NCBI RefSeq assembly: GCF_003050745.1
Contig: NZ_QAOF01000001.1
Span: 248,001 to 312,000 of the forward strand
Length of the DNA stretch: 64,000 nt
Direction of reading: 5' to 3'
Origin: Sphingomonas sp. PP-CE-3G-477
GTDB lineage: Bacteria > Pseudomonadota > Alphaproteobacteria > Sphingomonadales > Sphingomonadaceae
The notes under the pieces are model-generated. The model did no database searches. It saw only the letters and a list, made by a program, of their open reading frames with translations, and had not been told where the DNA came from. Shown here in pieces: positions 1 through 10,500 of the stretch (its first letter is position 1; the number at the start of each line of letters is the position of its first letter). Made by a program: the position numbers and the translations under genes.

Positions 1-2025
1 GCCGACATCGTCGTCAGCGCGACGCGCAGCATCCTGCCACCGAACGCGCTACCGCTGACGATCGACGTGATCGACCGTGCGGCTCTGGATCAACAGGTCG
101 CGATCGGTGGTTCGGTGGTCGATGCGGTCTCGAACCTGACGCCGTCCTTCTCGCCGACGCGACAGAAGCTGTCGGGCGCGGGTGAGACGTTGCGCGGGCG
201 CTCGCCGCTGTACGCGATCAACGGTATACCGCAGTCGACCCCGCTGCGTGATGGATCCCGCGACGGGTTCACGATCGATCCGTTCTTCATCGAACGGGTC
301 GAGCTGATCTACGGCTCGAACGCGTTGCAGGGGATCGGCGGGACCGGCGGGATCGTCAACCAGGTGACCGTGCAGCCGCCACGGACCGAGGGCCTGTCGG
401 GTCGCGCCCTCGTGCAGGGAACGACCGACACCGGGTTCAACGGCGACGGCAATGGCGGCAAGGTCGCCGCGCTGCTCGCGTGGAAATCGGGGCGTTTCGA
501 CGTCATGGCCGGCGGAGCGTACGACAAGCGCGGCGCGTTCTACGACGGGCACGGCAACCGCGTCGGTACCGACCTGACGCAGGGCGAGACGCAGGACTCG
601 CGGAGCTGGTCGGCGTTCGCACGCGCCGGCTATGCCCTGACCGACACCGCACGGGTCGACCTGATCGCCAATCGGTTCGAGTTGAAGGGTGGTGGCAATT
701 ATATCGCCAGCACGGGCGATTTCGTCATCAACCGACCGACGACATCGGTGCGGGGCACGCCGCCGGGCGTCCCTGCGACCAACCGGACCGAAAGCATCGC
801 GCTGTCCCTTACCGACCCCGATCTGTGGGGCGGCAACCTCGTGACCCAGGTCTTCTTCAACCGATCGCGCGATACGTTCGGCGGCGAGGTCAATCCGATC
901 GCGACGTTCCAGCTCGTGAAGGGCGGCACGCTGTTCGACCAGTCGCAGAACCGCTCGCGCAAATATGGCGGCAAGTTCAGCTACGAGCGCGCGGTGCCGG
1001 GCTTCGAGGCGCTGACCGCGACGCTCGGCTTCGACGCACTGTACGATCGGACCGAGCAACGGCTGATCGCCACCAATCGCGTCTGGGTGCCACCCGCCGA
1101 TTTCCGCAGCCTCGCGCCGTTCGGGCAGGTCAACCTCGCGCTGTTCGACAAGGTCGTCCGCCTCGCTGGCGGCGCGCGATACGAGAACGTGAAGATCGTC
1201 ATCGACGATTATACCACGCTGGCCTCCTATGGCAGCCACGCGGTCGCGGGCGGCAGTCCGAGCTTCAGCAAGGCGCTGTTCAACGGCGGCGTCATCGTCG
1301 AGCCGATCCCCGGCATTCGCGCCTATGGCAGCTATGCGCAGGGCTTCACCGTACCCGACGTCGGACGCATCTCACGCGCGATCGGCCGCGACGGCGTCGA
1401 TCTCGACACCTATGTCGACATCGCGCCGATCGTGTCGAACAACCGCGAACTCGGCGTCGAAGTGAAGCGCGGACCGATGAACGCGAGCGCGACCTATTTC
1501 TGGTCGACCAGCACGCGCGGACAGGTGCTGGTGTTCGTCGGCGGCGCGTATGAAGCACAACGCCAGCGCGTCGAGATCCAGGGCATCGAGGTGAATCTGG
1601 AAGCCCGCATGCCCATCTCAGGGCTGACGCTGTCGACCGGCTTCGCGCATTTGATCGGGCGCACGGATTCGGACGACGACGGCAAGGTCGACATCGACCT
1701 CGACGGCGCGAACATCTCGCCCGACCGGCTGAACCTCGCCGCCAGCTATGCGCGCGGCAAGGTGTCGGCACGGTTGCAGCAGCAATTCTTTCTCTCGCGC
1801 AAATACGAGGGGTTGCCCGCCGCGAACGATTTCGGCGGGTACAACGTCACCGACGCCAGCGTGCGCTATCAGTTGCCGGTCGGCGCGGTGACGCTGAGCG
1901 CGCAGAACATCTTCGACCATTTCTACATCGATTATTACAGCGACACGGTACGCCCGACCGACAACGAGCATTTCTTCGCCGGACGCGGGCGTAATTTCAC
2001 GCTTGGCTGGGACGTTCGGTTCTAG
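1..2025 (+). CDS. TonB-dependent siderophore receptor, 5' end missing
   Basis: This is an outer-membrane TonB-dependent receptor, probably for an iron siderophore. The reading frame is open from base 1, so the start, signal peptide and TonB box lie outside the window; 674 residues are visible. The first residues, beginning DIVVSATR, are the start of a plug domain. The plug motif with INGIP, then IERVELIYGSNALQG and GGIVNQVT, is typical of the FhuA/FecA-like group rather than the SusC-like receptors later in the window. The chain ends in a beta-strand closing on Phe (GWDVRF), as outer-membrane barrels do. The PepSY membrane protein gene starts one base after the stop, and PepSY proteins commonly accompany siderophore receptors. 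The ligand cannot be read from sequence. Confidence 0.9.
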   Translation, partial: ADIVVSATRSILPPNALPLTIDVIDRAALDQQVAIGGSVVDAVSNLTPSFSPTRQKLSGAGETLRGRSPLYAINGIPQSTPLRDGSRDGFTIDPFFIERVELIYGSNALQGIGGTGGIVNQVTVQPPRTEGLSGRALVQGTTDTGFNGDGNGGKVAALLAWKSGRFDVMAGGAYDKRGAFYDGHGNRVGTDLTQGETQDSRSWSAFARAGYALTDTARVDLIANRFELKGGGNYIASTGDFVINRPTTSVRGTPPGVPATNRTESIALSLTDPDLWGGNLVTQVFFNRSRDTFGGEVNPIATFQLVKGGTLFDQSQNRSRKYGGKFSYERAVPGFEALTATLGFDALYDRTEQRLIATNRVWVPPADFRSLAPFGQVNLALFDKVVRLAGGARYENVKIVIDDYTTLASYGSHAVAGGSPSFSKALFNGGVIVEPIPGIRAYGSYAQGFTVPDVGRISRAIGRDGVDLDTYVDIAPIVSNNRELGVEVKRGPMNASATYFWSTSTRGQVLVFVGGAYEAQRQRVEIQGIEVNLEARMPISGLTLSTGFAHLIGRTDSDDDGKVDIDLDGANISPDRLNLAASYARGKVSARLQQQFFLSRKYEGLPAANDFGGYNVTDASVRYQLPVGAVTLSAQNIFDHFYIDYYSDTVRPTDNEHFFAGRGRNFTLGWDVRF

Positions 2026-2026
2026 G

Positions 2027-3103
2027 ATGGCGCTGCTCGATACGCTGCATCGATGGGCTGGCGGTTTTGTCGGGCTGGTCCTCGCCCTGCTTGGGCTGAC
2101 GGGGGCGATCCTGGTGCACCGCGATGCGTGGATCATGCTCCCACATGCGGGCGACGCGCAGATCCAGAGCACGCATGTCCTCGCCGCGACCACCGAACGG
2201 CTGATGAGCAACCCGGAAACGCGACCTCAGAGCGTCACTTTCGCAAACGCCAATCTCGGCCTCGATCGGCTCGATTTCGGCAAGGGGGCAGGGGCGTATA
2301 CCGAGCAGGCCGGCACGATCGTCAGCCAGTGGCAAACGCAATGGGCACGGCCCGAATTGTGGCTGTTCGACCTGCATCATCACCTGCTTTCGGGCGATAC
2401 CGGTGAGACGATCATCGGTATCGCTGGCGTGGCGGGGCTGTTCTTCGTGATCACGGGCACGATCCTGTGGTGGCGGACCCGCAAGACGTTCGCGTTTCGC
2501 CCGTTGCCCAAGCGGCTCAGCCGGCCGGCGATCGTGCGGCATCACCGCGATCTCGGGATCGTCGCCGCGCCGTTGCTGGTCCTCTCGTTGCTGACGGGGG
2601 CGACATTGGTGTTCCGGCCGATCAGTGCGGTGTTCCTGGGGCCGGGCGCACCGGCGACGATCGACACCGCGTTGCAGGCACCGAAAGGGCCGAAGGTCGC
2701 GCTCGCCGACCACCTCGACTGGCGGCGCATGATCGTCACGGCGCGCGCGCGCTTTCCCGATGCCGAACTGCGCAGCCTGTCGCTGCCGCGCAAGGAAAGC
2801 GGGCTCGTCACGATCCGCATGAAGCGACCGCAGGAATGGCTGCCGAATGGGCGCACGACCTTGTGGTTCGCAGCCGATGACGGCCGTTTGATCGGTGCGC
2901 GCGATGCAGCGTCGCTGTCGAATGTCGTGGCCGCGTACAACATCCTGTATCCGCTGCACGCGGCCAAGGTCGGCGGGCTCGGTTACCGCCTCGTGATGAC
3001 GCTGTCGGGCTTGACGCTCGGTTTGCTTGGCACGTTGAGCGTCTGGAGCTTCTGGTTCAAACGGCCACGTCCGGTGAAGGTGCGTCGGGGCGTTCGACCC
3101 TGA
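2027..3103 (+). CDS. PepSY-associated TM helix protein (iron-uptake type)
   Basis: This 358-residue inner-membrane protein belongs to the PepSY_TM family, whose characterised members include siderophore-linked ferric reductases. Four hydrophobic segments are visible: near residues 10-30, 130-150 and 178-200, and one just before the C-terminus (LSGLTLGLLGTLSVWSFW). The periplasmic part lies between the first two and between the third and fourth. Histidines at LHRW, LVHRD and LHHHL fit haem or metal binding, which is an inference. I chose the ATG one base after the upstream stop; a TTG 24 bases earlier inside the receptor gene is possible but unlikely. It is co-transcribed with the receptor, so a role in reductive iron release is likely. 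Confidence 0.85.
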   Translation: MALLDTLHRWAGGFVGLVLALLGLTGAILVHRDAWIMLPHAGDAQIQSTHVLAATTERLMSNPETRPQSVTFANANLGLDRLDFGKGAGAYTEQAGTIVSQWQTQWARPELWLFDLHHHLLSGDTGETIIGIAGVAGLFFVITGTILWWRTRKTFAFRPLPKRLSRPAIVRHHRDLGIVAAPLLVLSLLTGATLVFRPISAVFLGPGAPATIDTALQAPKGPKVALADHLDWRRMIVTARARFPDAELRSLSLPRKESGLVTIRMKRPQEWLPNGRTTLWFAADDGRLIGARDAASLSNVVAAYNILYPLHAAKVGGLGYRLVMTLSGLTLGLLGTLSVWSFWFKRPRPVKVRRGVRP

Positions 3104-3159
3104 CGATCGCTACAGGGCCGCGTTTCACGGCAGCCTGCACACCATCGGCGCGATTCCCG

Positions 3160-5913
3160 TCAGTCCGGCTGAAGGCGAACATCCTTTGCTTCGACGGACA
3201 AGGGTATGGTGTATTCGCCCCGCTCCAACGTCGCGCCCGGAAGAGCATAGGAACGTCCTCCCGCCGTCGTCGTTTCGAGCGATAGCCTTGCCGAGGGCGT
3301 CGTCGCCGAGGCCGGGCTCAGCGTCAGCCTGACGGCACCGGTGGCCGTGTCATACGCCGCCTTGGCGATCTTGCCGGCGGTCAGCGTGATCCACAGGCCT
3401 GCAGGGGCGATGAACAGGCGACAGCGCGCGCCGTCCTTGGGGGCGATCGTCACGACGCTGCCGGCGGTCTGGCTGACGTTGCCGCCGAAGCCCAGCCAGC
3501 CGAACGTCGGATCCTTGACGAGATAGCTCGCGGCGGTGACGGCGTGGCCGTAGAATCCCATGCCGTAATCGCCGCTGTACGGATCCCATTTCATCATGTC
3601 GGGCGCGGAATGGAACGCCGCCGACGAGAAGCCCTGTCGGTCGATATTGGTGATGCCGCCCATCATACCGCCATACGCGACCCGTAGCAGCCGCAGGTCC
3701 GACGGATCGGCCCGGTAAGCGTCGAACAGCGGCAGGGCGTTAAGCGTCGATCCGTAGTGATGGATCTGGCGCTCGATCTGCGGGTATTTGCCGCCGTACA
3801 GGAAATCCCAATAGCGACGGGCATTGCCGTTATAGCCCCAGCTGGGGATCGTCGGATCGTACGCCAGGATCACCTGCTTGGTCTCGTCGGCCTGGGGTTG
3901 GTATCCGAAATAGCGCATCCACGCATAGACTTCGGGCTGGCCGGTCGAATCCCAGGCCATCTCGCTGCCGAAGGGATAGGTCAGCGTGCGCCAGTGATCC
4001 GCGCGGCCCTTCATCAGGCGCTCCATCTCGGTCGCTTCGGTGGTCAGCCCCTCGTGCTTCAGGTCCTTCAGGATGTCGACGAACACGTCGCCCTCCATCA
4101 GTCCGAACCGCGTGTAATAGGGCGCATCGCGCATCATTGCGACGGTGGTCTGGTAAGCGTGGTCGAGATACCAACGCCATGGGTGCGCGGTGACCATGCC
4201 GGGATGGTTGCGCGCGACGCGGTAGAGCACCCAGTGGCCGATCGCGACGTGCGGGTAATTATACGCGCGGCCGAGGTCGCCGGCGTCCTTCTTCGACCAG
4301 GACGTCCAGCTCTTCCAGTTGGTCGCGGCGTCGTAATAGCCGGGATGTGCCGCAGGATCGTAATAAAAGATGCTCTTGCGGACTGCGCCCGCATGCTCGC
4401 CGTCGGGCACCTGAAGCCGGCCTTGAACGGTCTCGTCGACCAGCCGCTGGAGCTTGGCGACCTCCGCTGCGTCGGGATTGTCGAGTTGCTTGGCCATCGC
4501 CGCGACCCAGCTGCCGCCGCCGCCTTCGTCGCTCATGCCCGAAATCCACACGCGCGGATCCTGCGTGACGATCTTGTCGGCTTCCCGATCATAGGTGAGG
4601 ATCGCGGGGTTGCGGCCGAACGGGTCGGCCTTGTTCTCATACCATTGCCGGGTGGTCGAAAACCGTCCGAGGTCCGCCATCGTCTGGTCGAGGGGCTTGG
4701 TAATGAAATAGCTGACGGTCTGGACGCTGCCATCGGCATAGGTGATGGCCAGGCTCGCGCGGCCCCAGCCGCTGCTGCGCACCGCATAGCGCGCCCATTC
4801 CTTGGCTCCCGCCACCCTGGACGCGGTCAGCGCACCGGCGGGCAGGCTCTCGACCTTGGCGATGCGTTGCGGCGTGCGGAGGAACAGCGACGCCTCCTGA
4901 TCGGTCGGCACCACGTAACCGGGAATGCCCACCGCGACGGGGCGCTTGTTGGCGACCAGCGTATCCTCGATCGCGGCGATCGACGGCGACGTGACGAAGC
5001 GCACGCCGATCGTGCGGCTCGTGCCCGGCGCCATCGTGAAGCTGGTGGGCGTGTTCCACTGCTCGCCGGCCTTGGCCCATTCCTTGTCCGCGAAACCCTT
5101 GCTGGCGATCGTCCAGTCGTAGAACCCCTCCGACGTCTGCCCGCGCGGGCTGCGATCGGTGAAGACGTCGGTTTCACCAGAGCGGCGCGCTTCCATGATC
5201 GGGCGATAGGCCTCGAGCGGGGTTCCCTTTTCGGGGAGCACCAGCAGGGCAGGGCCCTTGCCGTTCAGCCGCGTGACCTGGAGATAGCCGGCATCGCGGC
5301 CGATATAGGGGTCGACGAAACTCGCTTGCGCATGCGCCTGTTCGAGGTTGCGGTCTGAAATGATGTTGTCGAAGATCATCGGCAGGCCGAGCCCGCCGAT
5401 CTCGACCGGCTGCGTGCCGGTGTTGGTCAGCGTGAAGCGCAGCGCGAGCACGCCGTGGTCGTTGACCCAGCACCGCTCGACCCTGATCGGACTGGCACCC
5501 AGCGATGCGGTGATGTCGGCTGCGGCCAGCACCGATCCGGTCGCGGGCAGGCGCCGGATCGGCTGGCGCCGGTGTGCGGAGGCGAAGTCGGTCCAGGCGC
5601 CGCCAGGCGTGCGCAGGCGAAGGTTGATGTCGCCGATATGGACATAGCCGTCGCCGGCCCGCTCGGCTTCGCGCGCGCCGGGGGTGAAATCGAACGCGGC
5701 ATCGTCGGTCGGCGACAACCGCGACAGCGTCTGCGTGTCTGACCGCAGCGCCAGATCGAAGCTCGGCGTGCGGATCGGCGTCTCGGCGATCGGCGGGTAG
5801 ACCCGCTTGGCCAGTTGCTGCTCCTGCGCGAGCGCGGCCCGGGGCGTCGGGATCGCCAGCGACGTACCAGCCATCAGCAGGGCGGCAGCGGTAAAGCGGC
5901 AGAAGCGCGTCAT
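3160..5913 (-). CDS. Large secreted protein, DUF5695-like, putative glycoside hydrolase
   Basis: The product is 917 residues with a clear Sec signal peptide (MTRFCRFTAAALLMAG, ending around ALAQEQ). I chose the ATG at 5913 because the leader begins there; an in-frame ATG 26 codons upstream adds only uncharacteristic Arg-rich sequence. The N-terminal third is beta-rich and the middle (about 430-760) is rich in Trp, Tyr and Asp with helical repeats, as in (alpha/alpha)6-barrel hydrolases; the C-terminus is again beta. I place it in the DUF5695 group from overall character and from memory, not from a search, and its activity is unknown. It ends the leftward gene series of the N-glycan region, but 591 bases separate it from the oxygenase gene, so it probably has its own promoter. 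Confidence 0.6.
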   Translation of the reverse strand: MTRFCRFTAAALLMAGTSLAIPTPRAALAQEQQLAKRVYPPIAETPIRTPSFDLALRSDTQTLSRLSPTDDAAFDFTPGAREAERAGDGYVHIGDINLRLRTPGGAWTDFASAHRRQPIRRLPATGSVLAAADITASLGASPIRVERCWVNDHGVLALRFTLTNTGTQPVEIGGLGLPMIFDNIISDRNLEQAHAQASFVDPYIGRDAGYLQVTRLNGKGPALLVLPEKGTPLEAYRPIMEARRSGETDVFTDRSPRGQTSEGFYDWTIASKGFADKEWAKAGEQWNTPTSFTMAPGTSRTIGVRFVTSPSIAAIEDTLVANKRPVAVGIPGYVVPTDQEASLFLRTPQRIAKVESLPAGALTASRVAGAKEWARYAVRSSGWGRASLAITYADGSVQTVSYFITKPLDQTMADLGRFSTTRQWYENKADPFGRNPAILTYDREADKIVTQDPRVWISGMSDEGGGGSWVAAMAKQLDNPDAAEVAKLQRLVDETVQGRLQVPDGEHAGAVRKSIFYYDPAAHPGYYDAATNWKSWTSWSKKDAGDLGRAYNYPHVAIGHWVLYRVARNHPGMVTAHPWRWYLDHAYQTTVAMMRDAPYYTRFGLMEGDVFVDILKDLKHEGLTTEATEMERLMKGRADHWRTLTYPFGSEMAWDSTGQPEVYAWMRYFGYQPQADETKQVILAYDPTIPSWGYNGNARRYWDFLYGGKYPQIERQIHHYGSTLNALPLFDAYRADPSDLRLLRVAYGGMMGGITNIDRQGFSSAAFHSAPDMMKWDPYSGDYGMGFYGHAVTAASYLVKDPTFGWLGFGGNVSQTAGSVVTIAPKDGARCRLFIAPAGLWITLTAGKIAKAAYDTATGAVRLTLSPASATTPSARLSLETTTAGGRSYALPGATLERGEYTIPLSVEAKDVRLQPD

Positions 5914-6504
5914 GATCGGGCTCGGTGTATTGGAGTGGTAGGAGCGGGGGTAAATGCCTCGACGGCACGAGCCGTGCCCGGTGCAATGCAAAGCAATTCC
6001 GTCGCTGGTGCAGGGCGATAAACGCCGGTGACGTCGGGCCGCATCACCATGTCGCGATACGATTGCCCACGCAGAATTGACCTGGATGTCGTCCGTCGGA
6101 ACCTTGAGCCGTAAGGACGCCGACCCGTACCGCGTTCGTCGGTCATCACGAAGATCGCGCCAATCTGACGGTGCTTTCCCTGTCAGCCATCACCCGCCGC
6201 TTCTGTCGGCTGTCACGTCGATCGTGGTCGGTTCGGTATGGACTTTGCCGATCACCGGAAGCCTCCAAGGATTGTGCGAGCGCCTCGTCGTGCTGCGTCG
6301 ACGTACGCTCAAACTGCCCACGGCAAAGACAGGCGTCAACAAAAATTATACAGTATATTATATGGGTTCGATCACACGGATCGACGGATGCGCTTTGAGG
6401 GCACCGCTACCAAGCCTGCTTGGTATTAGCTATCGCAGGCGTGCCGCAGAGGTGATCAGCTCTCCAAATGCGCCGCGCGAATTGGGTTGAGCCGGCAAGG
6501 ACGA
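5914..6504. other. Long intergenic region with an AT-rich palindrome
   Basis: These 591 bases separate two leftward genes and hold no convincing gene: the short open frames lack ribosome sites and have Arg/Ser-rich products. The notable element is an AT-rich patch at about 6340-6366 inside otherwise GC-rich DNA. It contains the perfect palindrome TATAC-A-GTATA (6347-6357) flanked by TATAAT-like sequence on the leftward strand. It may be the promoter/operator for the gene starting at 5913, which would give a leader of about 430 bases, or a decayed region. I see no hairpin with a T-run here. Confidence 0.4.
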
Positions 6505-7476
6505 TCAACCGATCGTCCATGGATCGATCTGAGCCGCCCGAATCCACCGTGTCGCCAACCATTTGACGCCGTGCATGATAGGCAGCCCGGCGTGACGGCA
6601 GAGCGGGTCCGGCTTTCCGTCCGCGGTCAGGTTGATGAAAACGATGGCATCGCCGCCGCGTGGGGTGACCGTCAGGCCGGCTGCGGGAAAATGCGTTTCG
6701 CCGCCGCCATAGCCTTCGTTGAGATAGATTAACGCGGTTGCCAGGCGCTGGTTCGGGGCGCCCTGAATGGTGTCCAGGTGCAGCCGATATTGCTGGCCTG
6801 GTCGATAGCGCAGCACCGTCAGCGGCTCGCCCTGATCGATGGTGGTGCCACTTGCGACCGCTATCCGCTGGTTCAATGCGCGTATGACGAGATTTTCGCG
6901 GGGAGGTCCGATCGCGGCGCCGTCTGAGGTCCGGATAGGATGGGCAATCCAGCGCCCGGTACGCGGATCGATGACGCGCGCGGGTTCCAGCATGGGACCT
7001 GCAACGCCCGCGACATGCGCGCACTCGGCCGGCGTGAACAGCCGCGGAAATCGTACGATGGCAGGTTTGATGCTAAGACTTTCGCGCGCGGGTGCGCGGC
7101 AGGGAAAGCCGTTCTCGTCGATGTCCATCGCATCCAGCAGCGCCAATTGCTGTGCCGCGATCGGATCAGCCGTTGCCGCGGCCCGCAGCAAGGACACGGC
7201 CGTCGGCCAGTTCGGTATGCCGCCGCTGCCGTTGGCGGTCAGGGCAATTTCCATGAGCGCGGCGTCGACATGGCCGATCGTCACGGCTCGTCGCAACAGG
7301 GTTCGCGCGATTACGAGATCACGCGGTATCGGATGGCCGGCGAGGTACCAGACGGCGAGTTGCATCGCGGCATCGGCATCGCCCGCCTCGGCTGCTCGAG
7401 ACAGCAGCGTCACGCCATCGGCAACCGCGCCAGCGGCGACGAGATCATGAGCCTGCGCGACGGCGGTTTTCGGCAT
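6505..7476 (-). CDS. Sel1-repeat 2-oxoglutarate/Fe(II) oxygenase (prolyl 4-hydroxylase type)
   Basis: This 323-residue cytoplasmic protein has no signal peptide. Residues 1-120 form Sel1/TPR-like helical repeats (AAEAGDADAAMQLAVWYL is diagnostic). Residues 138-315 form a P4H-type double-stranded beta-helix. Metal ligands are visible as His233 and Asp235 (LHLDT) and distal His295 (CRHAGLPI), with Lys305 in VKWL as the 2-oxoglutarate anchor, so it looks catalytically intact. The start is supported by AGAGAT upstream. It lies 80 bases downstream of the TBDR gene on the same strand, with the receptor's terminator between them. Oxygenases of this kind often sit beside glycan TBDRs in sphingomonads and caulobacters, but their substrate is not established; a peptide or protein prolyl/aspartyl side chain is the family's usual target. 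Confidence 0.85.
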   Translation of the reverse strand: MPKTAVAQAHDLVAAGAVADGVTLLSRAAEAGDADAAMQLAVWYLAGHPIPRDLVIARTLLRRAVTIGHVDAALMEIALTANGSGGIPNWPTAVSLLRAAATADPIAAQQLALLDAMDIDENGFPCRAPARESLSIKPAIVRFPRLFTPAECAHVAGVAGPMLEPARVIDPRTGRWIAHPIRTSDGAAIGPPRENLVIRALNQRIAVASGTTIDQGEPLTVLRYRPGQQYRLHLDTIQGAPNQRLATALIYLNEGYGGGETHFPAAGLTVTPRGGDAIVFINLTADGKPDPLCRHAGLPIMHGVKWLATRWIRAAQIDPWTIG

Positions 7477-7503
7477 CGTCGATCTCTATCAGTCTTTTCG
7501 GAC

Positions 7504-7536
7504 AAAGAAAAAGGGCCGGGATAGTCCCGACCCTTT
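7504..7536 (-). terminator. Rho-independent terminator after the TBDR gene
   Basis: On the leftward strand the sequence reads AAAGGG-T-CGGGA, a three-base loop, TCCCG-G-CCCTTT, and then a T-rich run. The stem has a single internal mismatch. It sits 21 bases past the TBDR stop and 28 bases before the oxygenase start, so it should limit read-through into the oxygenase gene. Confidence 0.85.
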
Positions 7537-7556
7537 CTCCAAACCGTTCTACGGTA

Positions 7557-10500
7557 TCAGAACTTGGCCGTTACGCCGACGTAACCGAACCGGCCACGAT
7601 TGTCGTAAATGCCGCTGTTCGCGGTTATCCCGGTCAGGCCGTAAGGTGGAAGCCTGTTGCTGATATTGTTGACGCCGAAATACGCGTTGAAGCGCTCCGA
7701 GACGTCCACGCTTGCGCGGATGTCATGGTAGGTGACGGCCGGATATTTCTCGATCGTCGCATAGTCCGTGTTCTGCGGAGGCTGGCCGTTGAGGGCGTTA
7801 TAGTCCTCGAACGTGTTGAGGTACATCTTGTCGATCCAGCGCACCGAATAGCCGAAGCTTACCTTGCCGATCTTCACGTCTGCAGCGATATTGAACTGGT
7901 CCGAAGGATCGCCGAGTTCGCCGGTAAGTGTGTTCTTGAAGTTCGCGTCCGCAGGATTGGTATAGTTGTCGCGCTGGATCACGTGCGTCCAGATACCACG
8001 AGCAGAAACCTCGCCCCAGCCGAACCGGTGGTTATAGTTGATGTTCGTATCGATGCCGGTCGCCTTCTGCTTGGCGAAGTTGGCGGTCGACTGGAGCAGC
8101 GAGCCCTCGAGAACGCGGAACGGGATTTCCCCGCGTGCACCGCCACCCGCACCTGCACGCTGGAACAGCCCGCAGAACGGATTGTTGAGCGTCGGCGAAT
8201 CGTAGCACAGGTTGAGGATCTGTTGTGCCGAGACAGCCGAGATCACCTTGTCGACGGTGATGTTGTAATAGTCGGTCGAGATCGACAGGCCAGGCAGGAA
8301 GCGAGGCTCGAAGACACCGCCGAAGGTGTAGGACTTCGAGGTCTCTGCTTGGAGGTTGGGGTTGCCGCCGCTGACGATCTCAAGCGACGACGTGTAGACA
8401 TAGTCATACCCGGCTGGTGCACCCTGTGCAGCACAGTTCGCGGCGCGTGTGGCCGAGCCCGTGCCGATGTTGCGGGCAGAGCAGGGATCGTTCGGTGCCG
8501 GCGTGAAGTTCTGGCTCTGCGCGGAATAAAGGTCGCCCAGATACGGCGCACGCACCGACTTGGCGTAGGACCCACGCATCATCAGGTCACGCACCGGCCG
8601 CCAGTTCACGCCACCGCCATAGGCATAGACGGTGCCGACCGCGCCCTTGTAATCTGCAACACGACCCGAGCCGTTGATCGTCAGTTCCTGCAACAGCGGG
8701 ACATTCTTGACCAACGGGATCGAGATTTCACCGAACGCTTCCTTCACTTCGAAGGCTGGCGAACGGAACGACGGGATGGCGTTGTAGAACGCGTATCCAG
8801 CCTGCGTGGTCGGGTCCAGATCATAGGACAGCGTCTCCCGGCGATACTCGCCACCGAGCGAGAACGCGATCGGGCCGCCCGGCAGCTCGAACAGCTGGCT
8901 GAGATCGCCCGACATGTAGCCGGTACCCTGGAACTGCGTCGCCTTGCCGGTCGCAACGGTCGAAACGGTCAGATACTGCCTTGCAGCCTGACTGATCGAG
9001 CCGTCGCCGAACGGGTTGAGCGGAACGCACGCCGCAACATCGGCTGCGAGAACCGCTGCGTTGCCGGCCCTGTCGGTGCCAGCGTAACGCGAGTCGACCT
9101 GCGAACGGCAGACGATCTGGCCCGCTGCATTTCGAGCGGTGTCGTTGGCGAGCAGGAAGCGCTGACGATTGATGTTGCCCTGAATGACGTTCCGCTCGCG
9201 GTGCTCGCCGTAGTTGCCGGACAGTTCGTAATGCCAATCGCTGTTGAAATCGCCGCGGATACCGCCGACGAGACGGTAGGTTTCACGACGGATGTTCTCG
9301 TCGCGGATACCGAGATCGACATAGTTGCGGCGCGAGGAGAAGCGGTACGTTCCCGCCGCGATCTGTGCCAGCGATGCATTGCGCAAGGCGATGCCCGCGG
9401 GCGTCGTGCCGAACGCCGCGCCCGTGTTGGGATTGACCCCGGAGTTCACGGCGGCGGTCAGCTGCGATGTAAGCGTCGCGCGTGCGCTGGTGGAAAGATA
9501 GGGGTTGTCGAGGCGGATGCCCTCGCGGTTGACCGGACCGTTGCCGGTCGGGTTGGTCAGCACGTACGAGCGATCGTTCAATCCGGCGATGGGAATTGCG
9601 TCCGCCAGGGTCTGGCCCTGCGAGAAGAACGGTCCGCTCTGCGAGCCGCGTGCCTCGGACCGGACGTACTTGGCTTCGATGAACGGAACGAAGGCAGGGC
9701 TGACTTCGAAATGGCCGATGAGGTTGGCCGCGTACCGGTTGAGTTCCGGCGACAATACGAGCAACCGGCCTTCGCGTCCGGTATAACCGTTACCACCCGT
9801 GAAGCTGCCGTTCGGGCCAAGACCGAGGCGCGTGCCCGTCTGTGGAGCGAGTGCGCCGCCCGGCTGAAACAGATACCCACAGGTGAACGAACTACCCGCC
9901 GAATCCACGCCGCACGGTGCGGTCGCAGTGTTGGCATAGCGGATGCCGACTTGTCCGCCGGTCGAGATCGTCGTGGAGCGGATGTCACGCACGAAGATGC
10001 GATCGGGAATGCTGTCCGATCCGTTCACCGAGCCGGCCGGATCGGTGTCGACAACGACGAATCCGTCGTTCTGACGCAGGTTGGGACGACCCGACGCATA
10101 GTAATCCTGCTGATGCGCGTATTCGAGATTGACCGCGATATTGCCGCGTCCATCGGCAAAGTTCTTGCCGGCTACCGCCGACAGATACTGATTGCCCGCA
10201 TCGCCATACTTGCTGATGCCGGTCTGGCCGTGAAGGTCCAGACCGTCATAATGGTCCTTCAGGATGAAGTTCACGACGCCCGCGATCGCGTCCGAACCGT
10301 AAACGGCGGAGCTGCCGCCCGTCACGATATCGACCTTTTCGATGAGATCGGTCGGAAACGTGTTGATGTCCGGGCTGTTGCCGTTGTTGATGATTTCTGC
10401 CGATACGTGGCGTCGGCCGTTCACGAGCACGAGTGTGCGCGCGGTGCCGAGGCCGCGAAGATCGATGAGGTTCAGGCCGCGAACGCCGAGGCCGCTCGTC

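Noticed and set aside
6077..6490. 137-codon frame in the long intergenic gap
   Set aside because: Unusual composition, no ribosome site and no recognisable fold; treated as non-coding.
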